The notes: a model not told the origin generated them from the letters alone. Shown: positions 27,334-37,964, numbered from the stretch's first letter. The stretch: DNA of 64,000 nucleotides from Emticicia sp. C21 (GCF_003418935.1 NZ_QVMT01000003.1:372001-436000); one strand, 5' to 3'. A program made the numbers and translations.

Positions 27334-30300
27334 ATGAGGATAGTTTTATTATTGATTCTTTTATTGAATGTCTGTTTTTTCAGCCTTGCGCAGGATGATA
27401 GTAATATTACTTTTGGTATAGGTGAAAGAATAAGTGCCGATTATGCCATAACCGACGCGCAGGATAACCTCATCACAAGTGGCAGTTATACAAAAGACCA
27501 TATTGAAAGCGATTTGATTATCGAGTCGAAGCGCTATGTAGTACCTAAAGAGGGAGCGAGTTTTATTGTGAAGTTTGACTCGAAGAAAGTTGTGCAGTGG
27601 TTTCATTATATAACGAGCTATAACAAACCCAAAATAACACTCCTGAGCGATGATAGCAGCAATGTATATATGGTTGGGGTTTATGAACGCTATCTGGGTT
27701 TTGATGGTAAATCAACTTTTCTGGGGGAGCTTGACAAAGAGATTTTTGTAGCAAAATACAATGCTGCTGGAACATTGAAATGGACGAAAAGATATGGAGG
27801 CAACTGGGATGAATCTATAGGTAAACCCAGTATTGATAAAGAAGGTAATCTATATGTGGTAGGACGGTTTCAGGGGAATTTTATGGCCGATGGAAAGAAT
27901 GTGATAGTAGATGCCGATGGTGTGAGTAAATCTTTCCTGCTGAAATTAGACAGAAATGGTGGATTAATCTGGATTCATAAGTTTGATGATGCTAAGATTA
28001 TAGCAAATGCCGTTGAGGTAAATCAGCAAAACAAAGTGTTTATCAGTGGAGCATTCACTGAAACTGCTATTTTTGGTGCAGGTCTTAGTTTGCAGTCAAA
28101 AGGGAAACAGGATGTATTTTATACCCAATGCGAGCAAAATGGAGCAGTAAGTTGGGTAAAGCAATTAGGAGGGATATTTGACGATGAGTGCAACGATATA
28201 GCAGTTGATAACAATAACCATGTATATCTATCGGGTATTACTGGCGATGTAGGCCAACGAAGTCTTTTCTTACTAAAAACCAATGAAACTGATGGAAGTG
28301 TAGTGTGGTCTAAATCAATTATTACCAACAAGAATCAAATCCCAACCTGGCTTTTGGTCAATGATCTGGCCGTAAATAAAGCAGGCGAGCCTTATATGCT
28401 GGGTTTTACTGAAGGAACCGAACTAACTTTTAATGCACAGATTAAACTATCGCAGCCCAACGAAAGGTTTATCTTTCTGGCAAAATATTCGACTGAGGGT
28501 AATGTATTATTTGTAGATAAAGAACCAATCTTTGGTCAGTTTGGCTATGCTACTTCTATGGCATTAGATAGCCGTCGGAATATCTATCTCACCAATTTTT
28601 ACAATTTCAATAATTTTACCTATTCAATCCTGAAACGAAAGACTGAATTAGATGCCAGAAACTGCGTTAGTACGAGTGTAGTTATTGCCAGTGAAGAAAG
28701 CTGTAACGGACAAGCGATGAAGCTCTCAGAGAACGTAATTATACCCGAAAACGACTTTACTATACAATGGTATAAGAATAATGAAAGAATCAGGCTGGCT
28801 ACACAGCTAAGCTACCAGGCTTCGCAGGAGGGGTATTATAGTTTAAAGCTGATTAACAAGAATAATAAGAATTGTGAGGTAAAGTCGGCAAACAATATTC
28901 TGGTATCTTCGAAAGAAATGTATGCTCATAAGACTACCGATATTGTATTTCATTATGATATAAACAATCCGAAACTTTCTACTAATGGAGATAAAGACCA
29001 GTGGTACCGAAATAATGAGTTAATTACTGTGACAGGAAATGTCCTGATGAATCCACAAGATGGTGTCTATAAAATAAAGAGACCCGTACCCGGCTGTGGC
29101 GTAACAGTAGAGTCAAAAGAAATTATTGTTCAGGATGGTTACGGAATAGAGTTGCATAAAGAAAGCATCGACGGCCTGGGCAATCACTGCGAGCCGTTTC
29201 CGTATTTTAGAATTTCTACCAACATTACTGGTTCAGGCTTATTATATCGATGGTTTCTGAATGACCAATTGATTGCTGATTCTACAGAAACGCATTTGAT
29301 GGCCGTAGCATCGGGTGATTATCATGCCAGTGTCATCAATCTCAATACAGGCAAAGTGTATGCATCAGGCAAATACAGACTAGACCGTAAAGATTATCTG
29401 CAGGCATTACCGCTCTCGAAGGTTGAGAATGGTTGTGGTACGGCTGCAGTAATTAAGATAGACGATGCCTTTGCCAATAAATACCTGATTGAAGATATAA
29501 CCTGGAAACTGAACGGAGTAGAGTTACCCAATGAAAAGAACAGGTTTATTAGGGCCACCGCCAGCGGAGACTATACATCTTCGGTGCGATATACGAGTTT
29601 TTATTCTGATAAGGCTTCGTGTAAATACAACTCTTTTACGCATTTTGAGAAGAAGCCCGATTTTAATGTAAACATCGGCTATGGTTATGCGGGTTCAGGC
29701 TGTAAAGTAGATTCGTTTAAAGTTTTTGTAGATGCCAATCAGCAATATACCTATCAATGGACAAGAAATGATACAATAATCAGTAAGAAAACTTCCAATG
29801 AATTATTTGTTAAAGATAAAGCGGTCTATCGGGCTTATATTAACAGGGGCGATGGGTGCATTATAGAGACGAATGATATAAGCCTGACAGGCTGTGCTTC
29901 CGATGCTTTTAACCAGTTTGTTTTGCTGAATCCTCCCGTGATTAGTGCCGAAAAAACAACGGTTTTAGCCAACGATAAAAGTTTTATCAAGGCGGAGGGT
30001 TGCACAGATGTGAATTTCCAGTGGTTGAAAAACGAAATGCCTGTCACAGGTGCTAATCAGGCCAGTCTTGAACTTCAGCAGACCGGAACTTATGCTTTAC
30101 AGATTGAGAAATTCGGTTGTAAAACTGTCTCAAATGCGATAAATATTATTGTAGAAAATATTTTATCAGAGGAAGGAACAGCCGAAATACAAATCAAAGC
30201 TTTCCCGAATCCGACTTATGAAACCTTGCAGATAGTGCTTCCTGCTGGCAGTAGTGGAAAGGCTTTATTAAACCTGCTCAATACCAAAGGTGAAGTCATT

Positions 30301-30420
30301 AAAAAAGGCTCTTTCACAGATTCTACCACTTTGGATTTAAAAGACATTCCTGAAGGTGTTTATTTACTTACCATTGATGCAGACAGACAACGGTTTGTAA
30401 AGAAGATTGTGAAGGAGTAG
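27334..30420 (+). CDS. T9SS-secreted SBBP-repeat surface protein
   Basis: A 1028-residue protein: signal peptide ending FFSLAQ, a beta-propeller-like first half with SBBP-type repeats (VFVAKYNAAGTLKWTKRYGG, SIDKEGNLYVVGRFQG, AVDNNNHVYLSGITG), then several Ig/PKD-like modules with paired cysteines (IQWYKNNERI, YRWFLNDQLI, FQWLKNEMPV). It ends with a type A T9SS sorting domain: KAFPNPTYETLQIVLP and a final VKKIVKE. It should cross the outer membrane by the type IX system and be attached or released. I chose ATG 27334 rather than GTG 27310 because the signal peptide starts there. Confidence 0.85.
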   Translation: MRIVLLLILLLNVCFFSLAQDDSNITFGIGERISADYAITDAQDNLITSGSYTKDHIESDLIIESKRYVVPKEGASFIVKFDSKKVVQWFHYITSYNKPKITLLSDDSSNVYMVGVYERYLGFDGKSTFLGELDKEIFVAKYNAAGTLKWTKRYGGNWDESIGKPSIDKEGNLYVVGRFQGNFMADGKNVIVDADGVSKSFLLKLDRNGGLIWIHKFDDAKIIANAVEVNQQNKVFISGAFTETAIFGAGLSLQSKGKQDVFYTQCEQNGAVSWVKQLGGIFDDECNDIAVDNNNHVYLSGITGDVGQRSLFLLKTNETDGSVVWSKSIITNKNQIPTWLLVNDLAVNKAGEPYMLGFTEGTELTFNAQIKLSQPNERFIFLAKYSTEGNVLFVDKEPIFGQFGYATSMALDSRRNIYLTNFYNFNNFTYSILKRKTELDARNCVSTSVVIASEESCNGQAMKLSENVIIPENDFTIQWYKNNERIRLATQLSYQASQEGYYSLKLINKNNKNCEVKSANNILVSSKEMYAHKTTDIVFHYDINNPKLSTNGDKDQWYRNNELITVTGNVLMNPQDGVYKIKRPVPGCGVTVESKEIIVQDGYGIELHKESIDGLGNHCEPFPYFRISTNITGSGLLYRWFLNDQLIADSTETHLMAVASGDYHASVINLNTGKVYASGKYRLDRKDYLQALPLSKVENGCGTAAVIKIDDAFANKYLIEDITWKLNGVELPNEKNRFIRATASGDYTSSVRYTSFYSDKASCKYNSFTHFEKKPDFNVNIGYGYAGSGCKVDSFKVFVDANQQYTYQWTRNDTIISKKTSNELFVKDKAVYRAYINRGDGCIIETNDISLTGCASDAFNQFVLLNPPVISAEKTTVLANDKSFIKAEGCTDVNFQWLKNEMPVTGANQASLELQQTGTYALQIEKFGCKTVSNAINIIVENILSEEGTAEIQIKAFPNPTYETLQIVLPAGSSGKALLNLLNTKGEVIKKGSFTDSTTLDLKDIPEGVYLLTIDADRQRFVKKIVKE

Positions 30421-30603
30421 AGGGGGTGTAAGACAAGATTGAGCATGGTATTATTTTCATTATTTATCTTCCAATTGCGCTAGCGCTGCCTAGCGCCATA
30501 TACAGTCTATCCGAAACATTATTCTCTCCTTTCTACAAATACCCAACCATATTCACTAATTTTACGGCTGATTTCTAATAGTAGCTACCCGTATTCCATT
30601 ATC

Positions 30604-31464
30604 ATGAGTGATATTTCTATTGTTATTCTGACCTACAACGAGTCTGTTCATATCAGAAGATTATTGTCTAAAATTGCCGGATTGCAAGCACCCATATACA
30701 TTATCGATTCTGGTAGTACTGATGATACAGTAGCAATTGCGGAGCAATATGGGGCTATTGTAAAGGTGAATAAATTTGAAAATCACCCAAAGCAATGGGA
30801 TTTCGGGTTGAGAAATACTAATATTACTACACCCTGGATTATTGGCTTAGATGCCGACCAGTATCCGTCAGATGAATTATTAAGTAAGCTGAAGTCTTTT
30901 TCTGATGCCTCGGTTCCGGCTGATGTGAATGGAATATATCTTAACCGTCATAATTATTTTCAGGGCGAAAGATTAAAGTATGGCGGGTATAGAAATTTCT
31001 ATATGCTCAAGATGTTTAGAAATGGAAAGGGATGGTCTGATCTGAACGAAAATATGGATCATCGCTTTGTGATTGAGGGCAAAGCGATTATCTGGAAAGA
31101 CGAGATTCTGATAGAAGATAACCTGAAAGAACATGACCTCGATTTCTGGTTACATAAACAAATCCGCTATAGTAACCTGACTGCACAGGAAGAATTTCAA
31201 CGCAAAAGAGGATTAAGAGGACAAACCCTGAAGCCTAACCTTTTCGGAAGCCCTGATGAGCGTAAGGCAGTGTTCAAAAAAATATGGTGGAATATGCCGC
31301 TATTCGTAAGGCCCATGATCTACTTCTTCTATCGCTTTGTTATCAGATTGGGTTTTCTGGAAACTACGTCCGGACGCACATTCCACTATCTGCAAGGCTT
31401 CTGGTTCCGTTTTCTGGTTGATGCTAAAATTAATGAATTAGAAAGGAAGGAGAAGAGAAAGTAA
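30604..31464 (+). CDS. Family 2 glycosyltransferase (GT-A fold)
   Basis: A 286-residue GT2 enzyme: ISIVILTYNESVHIRRLL, IYIIDSGSTDDTVAIA, and the metal-binding LDADQ (DxD). The C-terminal part is helical and basic, as in WaaE/KdtX-like transferases of lipopolysaccharide or lipid-linked sugar synthesis. It probably works at the inner face of the inner membrane. The acceptor is unknown. Confidence 0.85.
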   Translation: MSDISIVILTYNESVHIRRLLSKIAGLQAPIYIIDSGSTDDTVAIAEQYGAIVKVNKFENHPKQWDFGLRNTNITTPWIIGLDADQYPSDELLSKLKSFSDASVPADVNGIYLNRHNYFQGERLKYGGYRNFYMLKMFRNGKGWSDLNENMDHRFVIEGKAIIWKDEILIEDNLKEHDLDFWLHKQIRYSNLTAQEEFQRKRGLRGQTLKPNLFGSPDERKAVFKKIWWNMPLFVRPMIYFFYRFVIRLGFLETTSGRTFHYLQGFWFRFLVDAKINELERKEKRK

Positions 31465-31476
31465 TCTATATATTTT

Positions 31477-31568
31477 GCCACAATGTACACGATTAAAAAA
31501 CACAATGTTACACAATTTGACTATATCAATTGATTGTGTAACATTGTGTACTTAGTGTACATGGTGGC
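31477..31568. terminator. Nested inverted repeat between convergent genes
   Basis: Inner arms 31501-31516 and 31533-31548 are perfect complements (16 bp); outer arms 31477-31490 and 31555-31568 match at 13 of 14. TATTTTGC and GCAAAATA flank further out. The structure lies between two genes that meet tail to tail and probably terminates both. Confidence 0.65.
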
Positions 31569-31592
31569 AATTTCTTTGTTGCAAAATATACT

Positions 31593-32834
31593 TTACTTCC
31601 CAATCGATGGCGTTTTGATTTTTCCTGATGACAACTGACTCAGGAAATACACAAAGTAAATACAAAGCCCCAGATAGACAATCTGCAAGAGATATTCCAA
31701 CACATTCAGCATCGTAAGACCGCTGAAAGAATTATAGTATTTCCCTCCCAAATAATACCATAGCGACGGGTGAACTGCTCCGATGATATTAAGCAGTATA
31801 AGCACCGTCCATTGTCTGGTTTTAAAAGTCTCACCATAGAAATAGATAATAGGTAGCAGAATCGTATATAAGTAATTCGGCAATGAATTTTTATGCACGA
31901 TAATCGTAATCATATTGGTGAGTATAAAAGCAAATATCAGCAATTTGGTTTCGCTATAAGGTTTCAGGTTTTTCAGATAGTAGAAAGCTCCTGCCAGAAT
32001 AATCAGCAGTCCTCCCCAGTTCAATATCTTGCTTTGTGGTTGCACTCCGCCAATAAATGGGCTAAGGATGCTCACCAGGTTCGGCGCAAAAGGTAAATCG
32101 CCCAATTGAAGCGGCGCCAGAATTTTTTCTCCTACCAGAAAGAGCATAATGGCAATTGAAGGAATACCTATTATCAGTAAGCCTGAGAGTATTTTGATAC
32201 GTTGCTTCGAGAATAGAACTAATAAGGCTATTGGAATAATCAGTAGGATCTTGGTACATAAAATTCCGACACCTAATACCAGACCAATATGCAACGCATT
32301 ATGCGACTTTTTGAAGGACCAGATAGCTAAAGCAATAAACAGCCATAGGAAAATATCTTCTTGTCCGCCGAAAATCAGAAAGATAAACGGCGCAGGTAAA
32401 GCCAGATACAGCACAATATAAAAAACTGTGTATTTGTGTTTGAATAAGGCTTTGGTAATATAAATGGCTACTAACTCATAAATCATCATCAGGAAGATGA
32501 TAGATTTGGGAGAGTCGACAATGGCCAGTGTAATAGCATTCAGATATGGAAATAGGGGAGAATACGGCTGCCAGAAATCCCGATAAACCATCAAACCATC
32601 AAGGGCAAGTTTGGCAGTATCATAGAAGAAGATTACATCAGATTTTACGGCAAAATTCAGAACAATATAAACAATACAAAAGGGTAGGAGTCGTAAGCCA
32701 ACCCATGCACCGATGATGGATAACTGATTATTTTTAGAGAAAAAACCATTAATTGCCTCTTTTTTAGCGAGTAAAATAATAGTGACAAGGCTTAAAAAAA
32801 CAGAGATAGCTACTTTCCCTAAAACTACAGACAT
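31593..32834 (-). CDS. GT-C-like integral membrane glycosyltransferase
   Basis: A 413-residue protein with about ten membrane segments. The first periplasmic loop has VYRDFWQPYSPLFPYL, typical of GT87/DUF2029-type mannosyltransferases, and FGGQEDIFLWLFIALAIW resembles the same fold. Such enzymes use polyprenyl-phosphate sugars at the outer face of the inner membrane. Assignment is by motif resemblance. It converges with the GT2 gene. Confidence 0.65.
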   Translation of the reverse strand: MSVVLGKVAISVFLSLVTIILLAKKEAINGFFSKNNQLSIIGAWVGLRLLPFCIVYIVLNFAVKSDVIFFYDTAKLALDGLMVYRDFWQPYSPLFPYLNAITLAIVDSPKSIIFLMMIYELVAIYITKALFKHKYTVFYIVLYLALPAPFIFLIFGGQEDIFLWLFIALAIWSFKKSHNALHIGLVLGVGILCTKILLIIPIALLVLFSKQRIKILSGLLIIGIPSIAIMLFLVGEKILAPLQLGDLPFAPNLVSILSPFIGGVQPQSKILNWGGLLIILAGAFYYLKNLKPYSETKLLIFAFILTNMITIIVHKNSLPNYLYTILLPIIYFYGETFKTRQWTVLILLNIIGAVHPSLWYYLGGKYYNSFSGLTMLNVLEYLLQIVYLGLCIYFVYFLSQLSSGKIKTPSIGK

Positions 32835-32898
32835 TGATGCGTAAATGTTTATTTGGTCGGCAAAGGTACGAGGGAAATATGATATTTAGAAGAATTTA

Positions 32899-32946
32899 GT
32901 GATTGAGTGCTTTAGTGATTGAGTGAATGTGTGATTTAGTGAATAA
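32899..32946 (+). repeat. Six tandem octamers of the GTGATTGA family
   Basis: GTGATTGA GTGCTTTA then GTGATTGA GTGAATGT then GTGATTTA GTGAATAA: an exact 8-base period without coding potential, beside the start of the GT-C gene. Confidence 0.7.
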
Positions 32947-32981
32947 TTGATTATAAAAGGACGAGACTTCAGTTCAAACAG

Positions 32982-33020
32982 GGCCTTCGACTCTTAAAGT
33001 AGGTTTTGTAGTCGAAGGCC
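32982..33020 (-). terminator. Terminator hairpin of S74 paralogue 1
   Basis: GGCCTTCGACT (32982-32992) pairs with AGTCGAAGGCC (33010-33020), an 11-bp stem 30 bases after the stop codon at 33051. Confidence 0.65.
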
Positions 33021-33050
33021 TTGTGTAATTATTATTTCAAATAGACCTGA

Positions 33051-34490
33051 TTACTTACCCGTAGGTATTTTAGGTAACTGCCCTTCAAGCGCTTCCAATC
33101 TGGCAGATAGCTGCTCAAATTTTCTATCTGTTTCTTTATTCTTCGCCTTTAACTCTTCATTTTCCTTAGCTAGTTGTTGAATCGCACTGATGCCCAGCAT
33201 TGAAATTGCTTCATAATCTACACTACGGAAATCGTTTACCTCACGGCCGTATACAAAGATTTTATCTGTTGGGTGTTGCCAGTCTTTTACGGTAAAACGA
33301 TTGCCTGATACTGCAATTACCTCGGCCTTGATAATACCTGCTGTGGGGTGAATGAACTGGAGTTTTTCGCCAATCTTCAAATCATAAGCTTTAGCCAATG
33401 CACAGGTTAGCGTTTGAGCGGTTTCGTTAAAAACAACTGTTTCGGCTAGTGTATAAATATCAGGTACGACATCAGTTACCTGGGTAATGGCTTGCGGATA
33501 TACTGTTTCTACCTGTTGGGCGATTACTTTTTTGAAAGATTGAGTGCCATACTGCAACTGGTCTTTCATGGTATAATCGGTGATTTGTAGTGCCCTGATG
33601 GTGGCTAAATCTTTGGCTGAGTTGCTGATGCCCACAATATTTTTGATACGGGCATCTGAAACCGCCACAAAGATAGTTGATAAAACACCTTGCCCGGCAT
33701 ATATTGAAATGGGTGCTGCAAGGGCGGGGCTGTTGCTAACTACATGCTGACCGTCGGTCTCTTTTCTATAGAAATACGCCATAGGCATTGTACTGGTGGT
33801 CACCTGCCCTGTTACATCTAGCGGGCCTCTTGGGGAAGATGTATTTATACCTACACGACCGGTATTGCCACCGTTGGGTTTCAAAAGAATATTACTGCTC
33901 GAAGAGATAGTAAAATAGTTACTTTCCTGAATGAATCCTGTTGATTCCGATGTATTCCCTATAGCCAGATGATAGTCCTTGTAACCGAAGCTTGTTTCTC
34001 CTATCTGCAATTTATTGACCGGTTTGTCCGTATCAATACCAAAATTCCCTGTACCTTTTTGTAAGGTCAGTTGAGCAGCGGCATTATTTGTTGAAAAGTG
34101 TAAGTCATTATCTAAATGCGTTTGAAGATAGGCACTACCATTAGAGGTAAAAAAACCAATGGAGGTTTTGCCATCAAGACTTTCCTGGCTTAATCCTATT
34201 TCGTTGGCTCTTATTGTGAAAGGCTTAGAAGGCGTTGAGGTGCCGATGCCAACGTTTCCGGCATTGGTTTTATAGAGATTATTTCCGCTTAATGCCCAAC
34301 CGGCACCTGAGGTGTTGGTAAGAGATACCCAAGCTGAGCCATTCCAGTATTGTAATTGATTAGAGCCGTTATTATAAACCACAGTACCTTTGGTTGGATT
34401 GGCTGTTGTGGCAGATAAGGTAACCGATTGTGCTTGAGAAACGCTGTTTACGAGGAATAAAATATAAAAAAATAGAGTGATTTTTTTCAT
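33051..34490 (-). CDS. S74 (intramolecular chaperone) surface fibre protein, paralogue 1
   Basis: A 479-residue secreted protein, first of five tandem paralogues. It has a signal peptide (MKKITLFFYILF..., cut after SQAQ), the module KGTVVYNNGSNQLQYWNGSAW, one fibre module (NKLQIGETSFGYKDYHLAIG), then the S74 domain beginning SDARIKNIVGIS, and a C-terminal coiled coil (ELKAKNKETDRKFEQLSARL). S74 chaperones trimerise beta-helical fibres and then cleave themselves off before the Ser of SDxRxK. ATG 34490 is chosen over an in-frame ATG at 34532 because the signal peptide starts there. Confidence 0.85.
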   Translation of the reverse strand: MKKITLFFYILFLVNSVSQAQSVTLSATTANPTKGTVVYNNGSNQLQYWNGSAWVSLTNTSGAGWALSGNNLYKTNAGNVGIGTSTPSKPFTIRANEIGLSQESLDGKTSIGFFTSNGSAYLQTHLDNDLHFSTNNAAAQLTLQKGTGNFGIDTDKPVNKLQIGETSFGYKDYHLAIGNTSESTGFIQESNYFTISSSSNILLKPNGGNTGRVGINTSSPRGPLDVTGQVTTSTMPMAYFYRKETDGQHVVSNSPALAAPISIYAGQGVLSTIFVAVSDARIKNIVGISNSAKDLATIRALQITDYTMKDQLQYGTQSFKKVIAQQVETVYPQAITQVTDVVPDIYTLAETVVFNETAQTLTCALAKAYDLKIGEKLQFIHPTAGIIKAEVIAVSGNRFTVKDWQHPTDKIFVYGREVNDFRSVDYEAISMLGISAIQQLAKENEELKAKNKETDRKFEQLSARLEALEGQLPKIPTGK

Positions 34491-34669
34491 AATAAATAAT
34501 GCATATAAAATATAATCACAATATTCTGACAAAGTTTTGTAGAAATAATAAGTCTTTAGATAAATCGAATCGTTATTTTATCCGTTGGCCATTTCCTGCA
34601 TTTACTGATTTAAGCGTGATAAATTCCGAACCTTTTGCAAAGCTTTCGGCAGAACTAATCAATAAAATG

Positions 34670-34702
34670 CCCGGCCGGATGATCAGTACTCATCCGGCCG
34701 GG
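34670..34702 (-). terminator. Terminator hairpin of S74 paralogue 2
   Basis: A perfect 13-bp stem, CCCGGCCGGATGA and TCATCCGGCCGGG, with a 7-base loop. On the minus strand CATTTTATT follows. It lies 22 bases past the stop codon. Confidence 0.8.
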
Positions 34703-34723
34703 TATTAAGCTTTTTCTAAATGA

Positions 34724-36151
34724 TTATTTTCCTGTAGGTACTTTCGGCAGTTGGGCTTCTAGGGCTTCCAGCCGCGCAGAGAGTTGTTCGAATTTTTTGT
34801 CTGTTTCTTTATTTTTTGCTTTCAATTCCTCATTCTCCTTTGCCAATTGTTGGATAGCACTGATACCCAGCATCGAAAGGGCTTCATAATCTACGCTACG
34901 GAAATCGTTTACTTCACGGCCATACACAAAGATTTTATCGGTTGGGTGTTGCCAGTCTTTTACCGTAAAACTATTGCCTGATACGGCAATTACCTCGGCT
35001 TTTACTATACCTTCTTTTGCATGAATAAACTGGAGTTTTTCACCAACCTTCACATTATAAGATTTGGCTAGTGTGCAGGTCATGGTTTTATTGGTTTCAT
35101 CAAAAACAACCTTTTCTGCCAATACATATATATCAGGTACTACATCGGTTATCTTGGTGACAGCTTGCGGAAAAACCTCCTCTACTTGTTGGGCAATCAC
35201 TTTTTTGAAGGGCTTATAGCCATACTGCAACTGGTCTTTCATGGTATAATCTGTAATCTCCAATTTTCTGAGCGTAGCTAAATCCTGTGCAGAATTGCTG
35301 ATGCCGACAATGTTTTTGATGCGGGCATCGGAAATGGCAATAAATTGTGAGGCTAAAACAGATTCCTGTGAATAAATAGAAATAGCAGGGTTTTCGGTAG
35401 TAGTATAACCCGTTGAAGCCTGATTAGTATTTAATCGAAAATAGGCAAAAGGCATACTGCCGGGGTTCTGAGCACCCCTGACGTCTAATGGCCCTCTAGG
35501 CGTAAGGGTATTAATTCCTACATATCCTCCGTTACCATAACTAGGGCGTAAAATAATTTTGGTTGTAGAAACGATAGATAAATCAGTAGTTGTCTGACTT
35601 ATCCCTGTAGCACCTCCTCCATTGCCTAAGGCAAAGTCATAACCATTTATATTGGGCGCACCAATTTGTAAACGGTTTGTAGGAACAACATTACCGATAG
35701 CAACGTTTCCGGTTCCTACCTGAATACGCATTTGAGCAGACCCGTTGCCAGTTGAAAAATTCAAATCGTGGTTACTATAGGTCTGCACATAAGCACTGCT
35801 CTCAGTTGTATAAAAACCTGCCTGCACAGTACCGTCGTTGTTTTCCTGGGTAATACCTTGTCCTTCAAATCTTACAGTAAAACGCTTATCGGGTGATGAG
35901 GTGCCAATGCCTACGTTGCCGGTATTTGTATTATAAAGATGAGTTGCGTTTAGTGCCCAGCCTGTGCCGGAAGCATTGGTGAGTGATACCCAGGCAGAGC
36001 CGTTCCAGTATTGAAGTTGATTGGAGGTATTGTTAAAAACTACGGTACCTTTGGTGGGGTTGGCCGTTGTGGTGGCTAAAGTAACTGACTGTGCGATAGA
36101 AACCCTATTGATGATGAATAAAGTAATAAAAAGTAGAGTGATTTTTTTCAT
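34724..36151 (-). CDS. S74 surface fibre protein, paralogue 2
   Basis: A 475-residue paralogue with signal peptide (cut after SIAQ), YWNGSAWVSL, one fibre module (NRLQIGAPNINGYDFALG), NPGSMPFAYFR, S74 core SDARIKNIVGIS and a coiled-coil tail almost the same as in paralogue 1. No T9SS or lipoprotein signal is present, so export past the outer membrane, if it happens, is unexplained. Confidence 0.85.
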   Translation of the reverse strand: MKKITLLFITLFIINRVSIAQSVTLATTTANPTKGTVVFNNTSNQLQYWNGSAWVSLTNASGTGWALNATHLYNTNTGNVGIGTSSPDKRFTVRFEGQGITQENNDGTVQAGFYTTESSAYVQTYSNHDLNFSTGNGSAQMRIQVGTGNVAIGNVVPTNRLQIGAPNINGYDFALGNGGGATGISQTTTDLSIVSTTKIILRPSYGNGGYVGINTLTPRGPLDVRGAQNPGSMPFAYFRLNTNQASTGYTTTENPAISIYSQESVLASQFIAISDARIKNIVGISNSAQDLATLRKLEITDYTMKDQLQYGYKPFKKVIAQQVEEVFPQAVTKITDVVPDIYVLAEKVVFDETNKTMTCTLAKSYNVKVGEKLQFIHAKEGIVKAEVIAVSGNSFTVKDWQHPTDKIFVYGREVNDFRSVDYEALSMLGISAIQQLAKENEELKAKNKETDKKFEQLSARLEALEAQLPKVPTGK

Positions 36152-36363
36152 GGAGAATTATGTATGTGTGTAATAAAAATCAAAATATGCGGATAAAGTT
36201 TTTTATGTAATATAGTACTGACTAAAATAAGGATAATGATTTACTGAGCGGCTATTTGAATAGTCTAATGGTTCTTTTATAAGATTTTCGATAAATCTGG
36301 TGATGGAATTCCCTCCCTTATAACCATGTGTATCAGGCTTGGGTTTAAGATTTTTTCTGATAA

Positions 36364-37812
36364 TTATTTTACTGTAGGTATTTTAGGTAATTGTGCTTCT
36401 ATAGCTTCCAGTCTGGCTGAGAAATCTGACTTGACTTGCTCCAATTTCGCCTTTAACTCTTCATTTTCCTTAGCCAGTTGCTGAATGGCACTGATGCCCA
36501 GCATTGAAATTGCTTCATAATCTACACTACGGAAATCGTTTACCTCCCGGCCATACACAAAGATTTTATCGGTCGGGTACTGCCAGTCTTTTACGGTAAA
36601 ACTATTGCCTGATACTTCGATTATCTCGGCTTTTATTATGCCTTCGCTGGGATGAACAAACTGGAGTTTTTCACCGACCTTCACATCATAAGATTTAGCC
36701 AGGGTACAGATCAAGGTTTTGTTTTCGTGGTCAAAAACAACAGTTTCTGTCATTGTATAAATATCAGGTACTACATCGGTTATCTTGGTTATAGCTTGCG
36801 GATATACTTCTTCTACTTGTTGGGCAATGACCTTTTTGAAAGATTTATTGCCATATTGTAAATGGTCCTTCAGGGTATAATCAGTTATTTGCAAAGATTT
36901 TACCGTTTCTAAATCTTTTATCTGATTGCTGATGCCCACGATGTTTTTGATTCGCGCATCTGAAACCGCAATAAATTGTGAGCCTAAAACAGATTCCTGC
37001 GCATAAATGGAAATAGAAGCGTTAGCAGAATTTGAGCCACCTGTAACAGGCTGGGCATTATATTCCCGATAAAAGGCCATCTTTACATTCCCCGAATTGG
37101 TAGAACCCTTTACATCCAGAGGTCCCCTGGGAGTAGATGTACTTATTCCTACCCGATTACCAGTGGTACTTACCACACCATCGCTTATACTTAAACTACC
37201 ATCACCATTCGGCTTCAAAACAATTTTAGTAGAGGAGTATAAGTTAAATGCTGTACTTGATTGATAAAAAGCTGCAGCAGATGTTCCGTTGCCAATGACA
37301 AGGTCATAACCATACAGATATGTTGAACCAACTGATCCAATTTGTAACCTATTGTAAGGTTTGGCGACATTAATACCTACATTGCCATACTCACCATTCT
37401 GAGGCATCAAGGCTATATTAGTGGACGACTTTAATGAAGTTAATGTATCTGTTTGAGAAATTCCCATAGCATGTGTTCCATTCCCAATAGCAAACTGATT
37501 ACCGCTATAGCCAGTTGAGCCTATAGAGTTGATTTGTAACAAGTTAGCCGGGTTAGTTACACCGATGCCTACACTGCCTGTATTACTTTTATAAATATTG
37601 TTTCCGCTTTGTGCCCAGCCCGTTCCTGATGCTGCGTTGGTTACAGGTATCCAGGCTGAACCATTCCAGTATTGTAGCTGATTGGTGCTGTTATTGTAGA
37701 CTACTGTGCCTTTGGTGGGGTTGGCTGTTGTGGTGGCTAAAGTAACTGATTGGGCATACACTAATTGATTTACCAGCAGGAAGATGGCAATAAGTAAAGA
37801 TGTTTTTTTCAT
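36364..37812 (-). CDS. S74 surface fibre protein, paralogue 3
   Basis: A 482-residue paralogue with two fibre modules (LLQINSIGSTGYSGNQFAIG and RLQIGSVGSTYLYGYDLVIG). The S74 core begins SDARIKNIVGIS, and the coiled coil (LEQVKSDFSARLEAIEAQL) differs from paralogues 1 and 2 and matches paralogue 5. Start ATG 37812; a TTG two codons upstream is less likely. I see no clear terminator after it. Confidence 0.85.
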   Translation of the reverse strand: MKKTSLLIAIFLLVNQLVYAQSVTLATTTANPTKGTVVYNNSTNQLQYWNGSAWIPVTNAASGTGWAQSGNNIYKSNTGSVGIGVTNPANLLQINSIGSTGYSGNQFAIGNGTHAMGISQTDTLTSLKSSTNIALMPQNGEYGNVGINVAKPYNRLQIGSVGSTYLYGYDLVIGNGTSAAAFYQSSTAFNLYSSTKIVLKPNGDGSLSISDGVVSTTGNRVGISTSTPRGPLDVKGSTNSGNVKMAFYREYNAQPVTGGSNSANASISIYAQESVLGSQFIAVSDARIKNIVGISNQIKDLETVKSLQITDYTLKDHLQYGNKSFKKVIAQQVEEVYPQAITKITDVVPDIYTMTETVVFDHENKTLICTLAKSYDVKVGEKLQFVHPSEGIIKAEIIEVSGNSFTVKDWQYPTDKIFVYGREVNDFRSVDYEAISMLGISAIQQLAKENEELKAKLEQVKSDFSARLEAIEAQLPKIPTVK

Positions 37813-37914
37813 GGCCAAGTTTAGTTTGTGAATTCAATTCTTAACTGAATTAGCCAAGTTAGAGGGTTTTGCGTATAACAAAAAACAAAATTTACTAAAC
37901 GGTAAGAATAAGTA

Positions 37915-37964
37915 ATTTTGCTCAACCGAGATCTCAGGCTGTATGAAGTTCGGTTGAGCAAAAT
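37915..37964 (-). terminator. Terminator hairpin of S74 paralogue 4
   Basis: A perfect 15-bp stem: ATTTTGCTCAACCGA (37915-37929) and TCGGTTGAGCAAAAT (37950-37964), 22 bases past the stop. Confidence 0.75.

Noticed and set aside
31477-31568. Mobile element
   Set aside because: The nested palindrome lies exactly between two convergent genes and is best explained as a two-way terminator.
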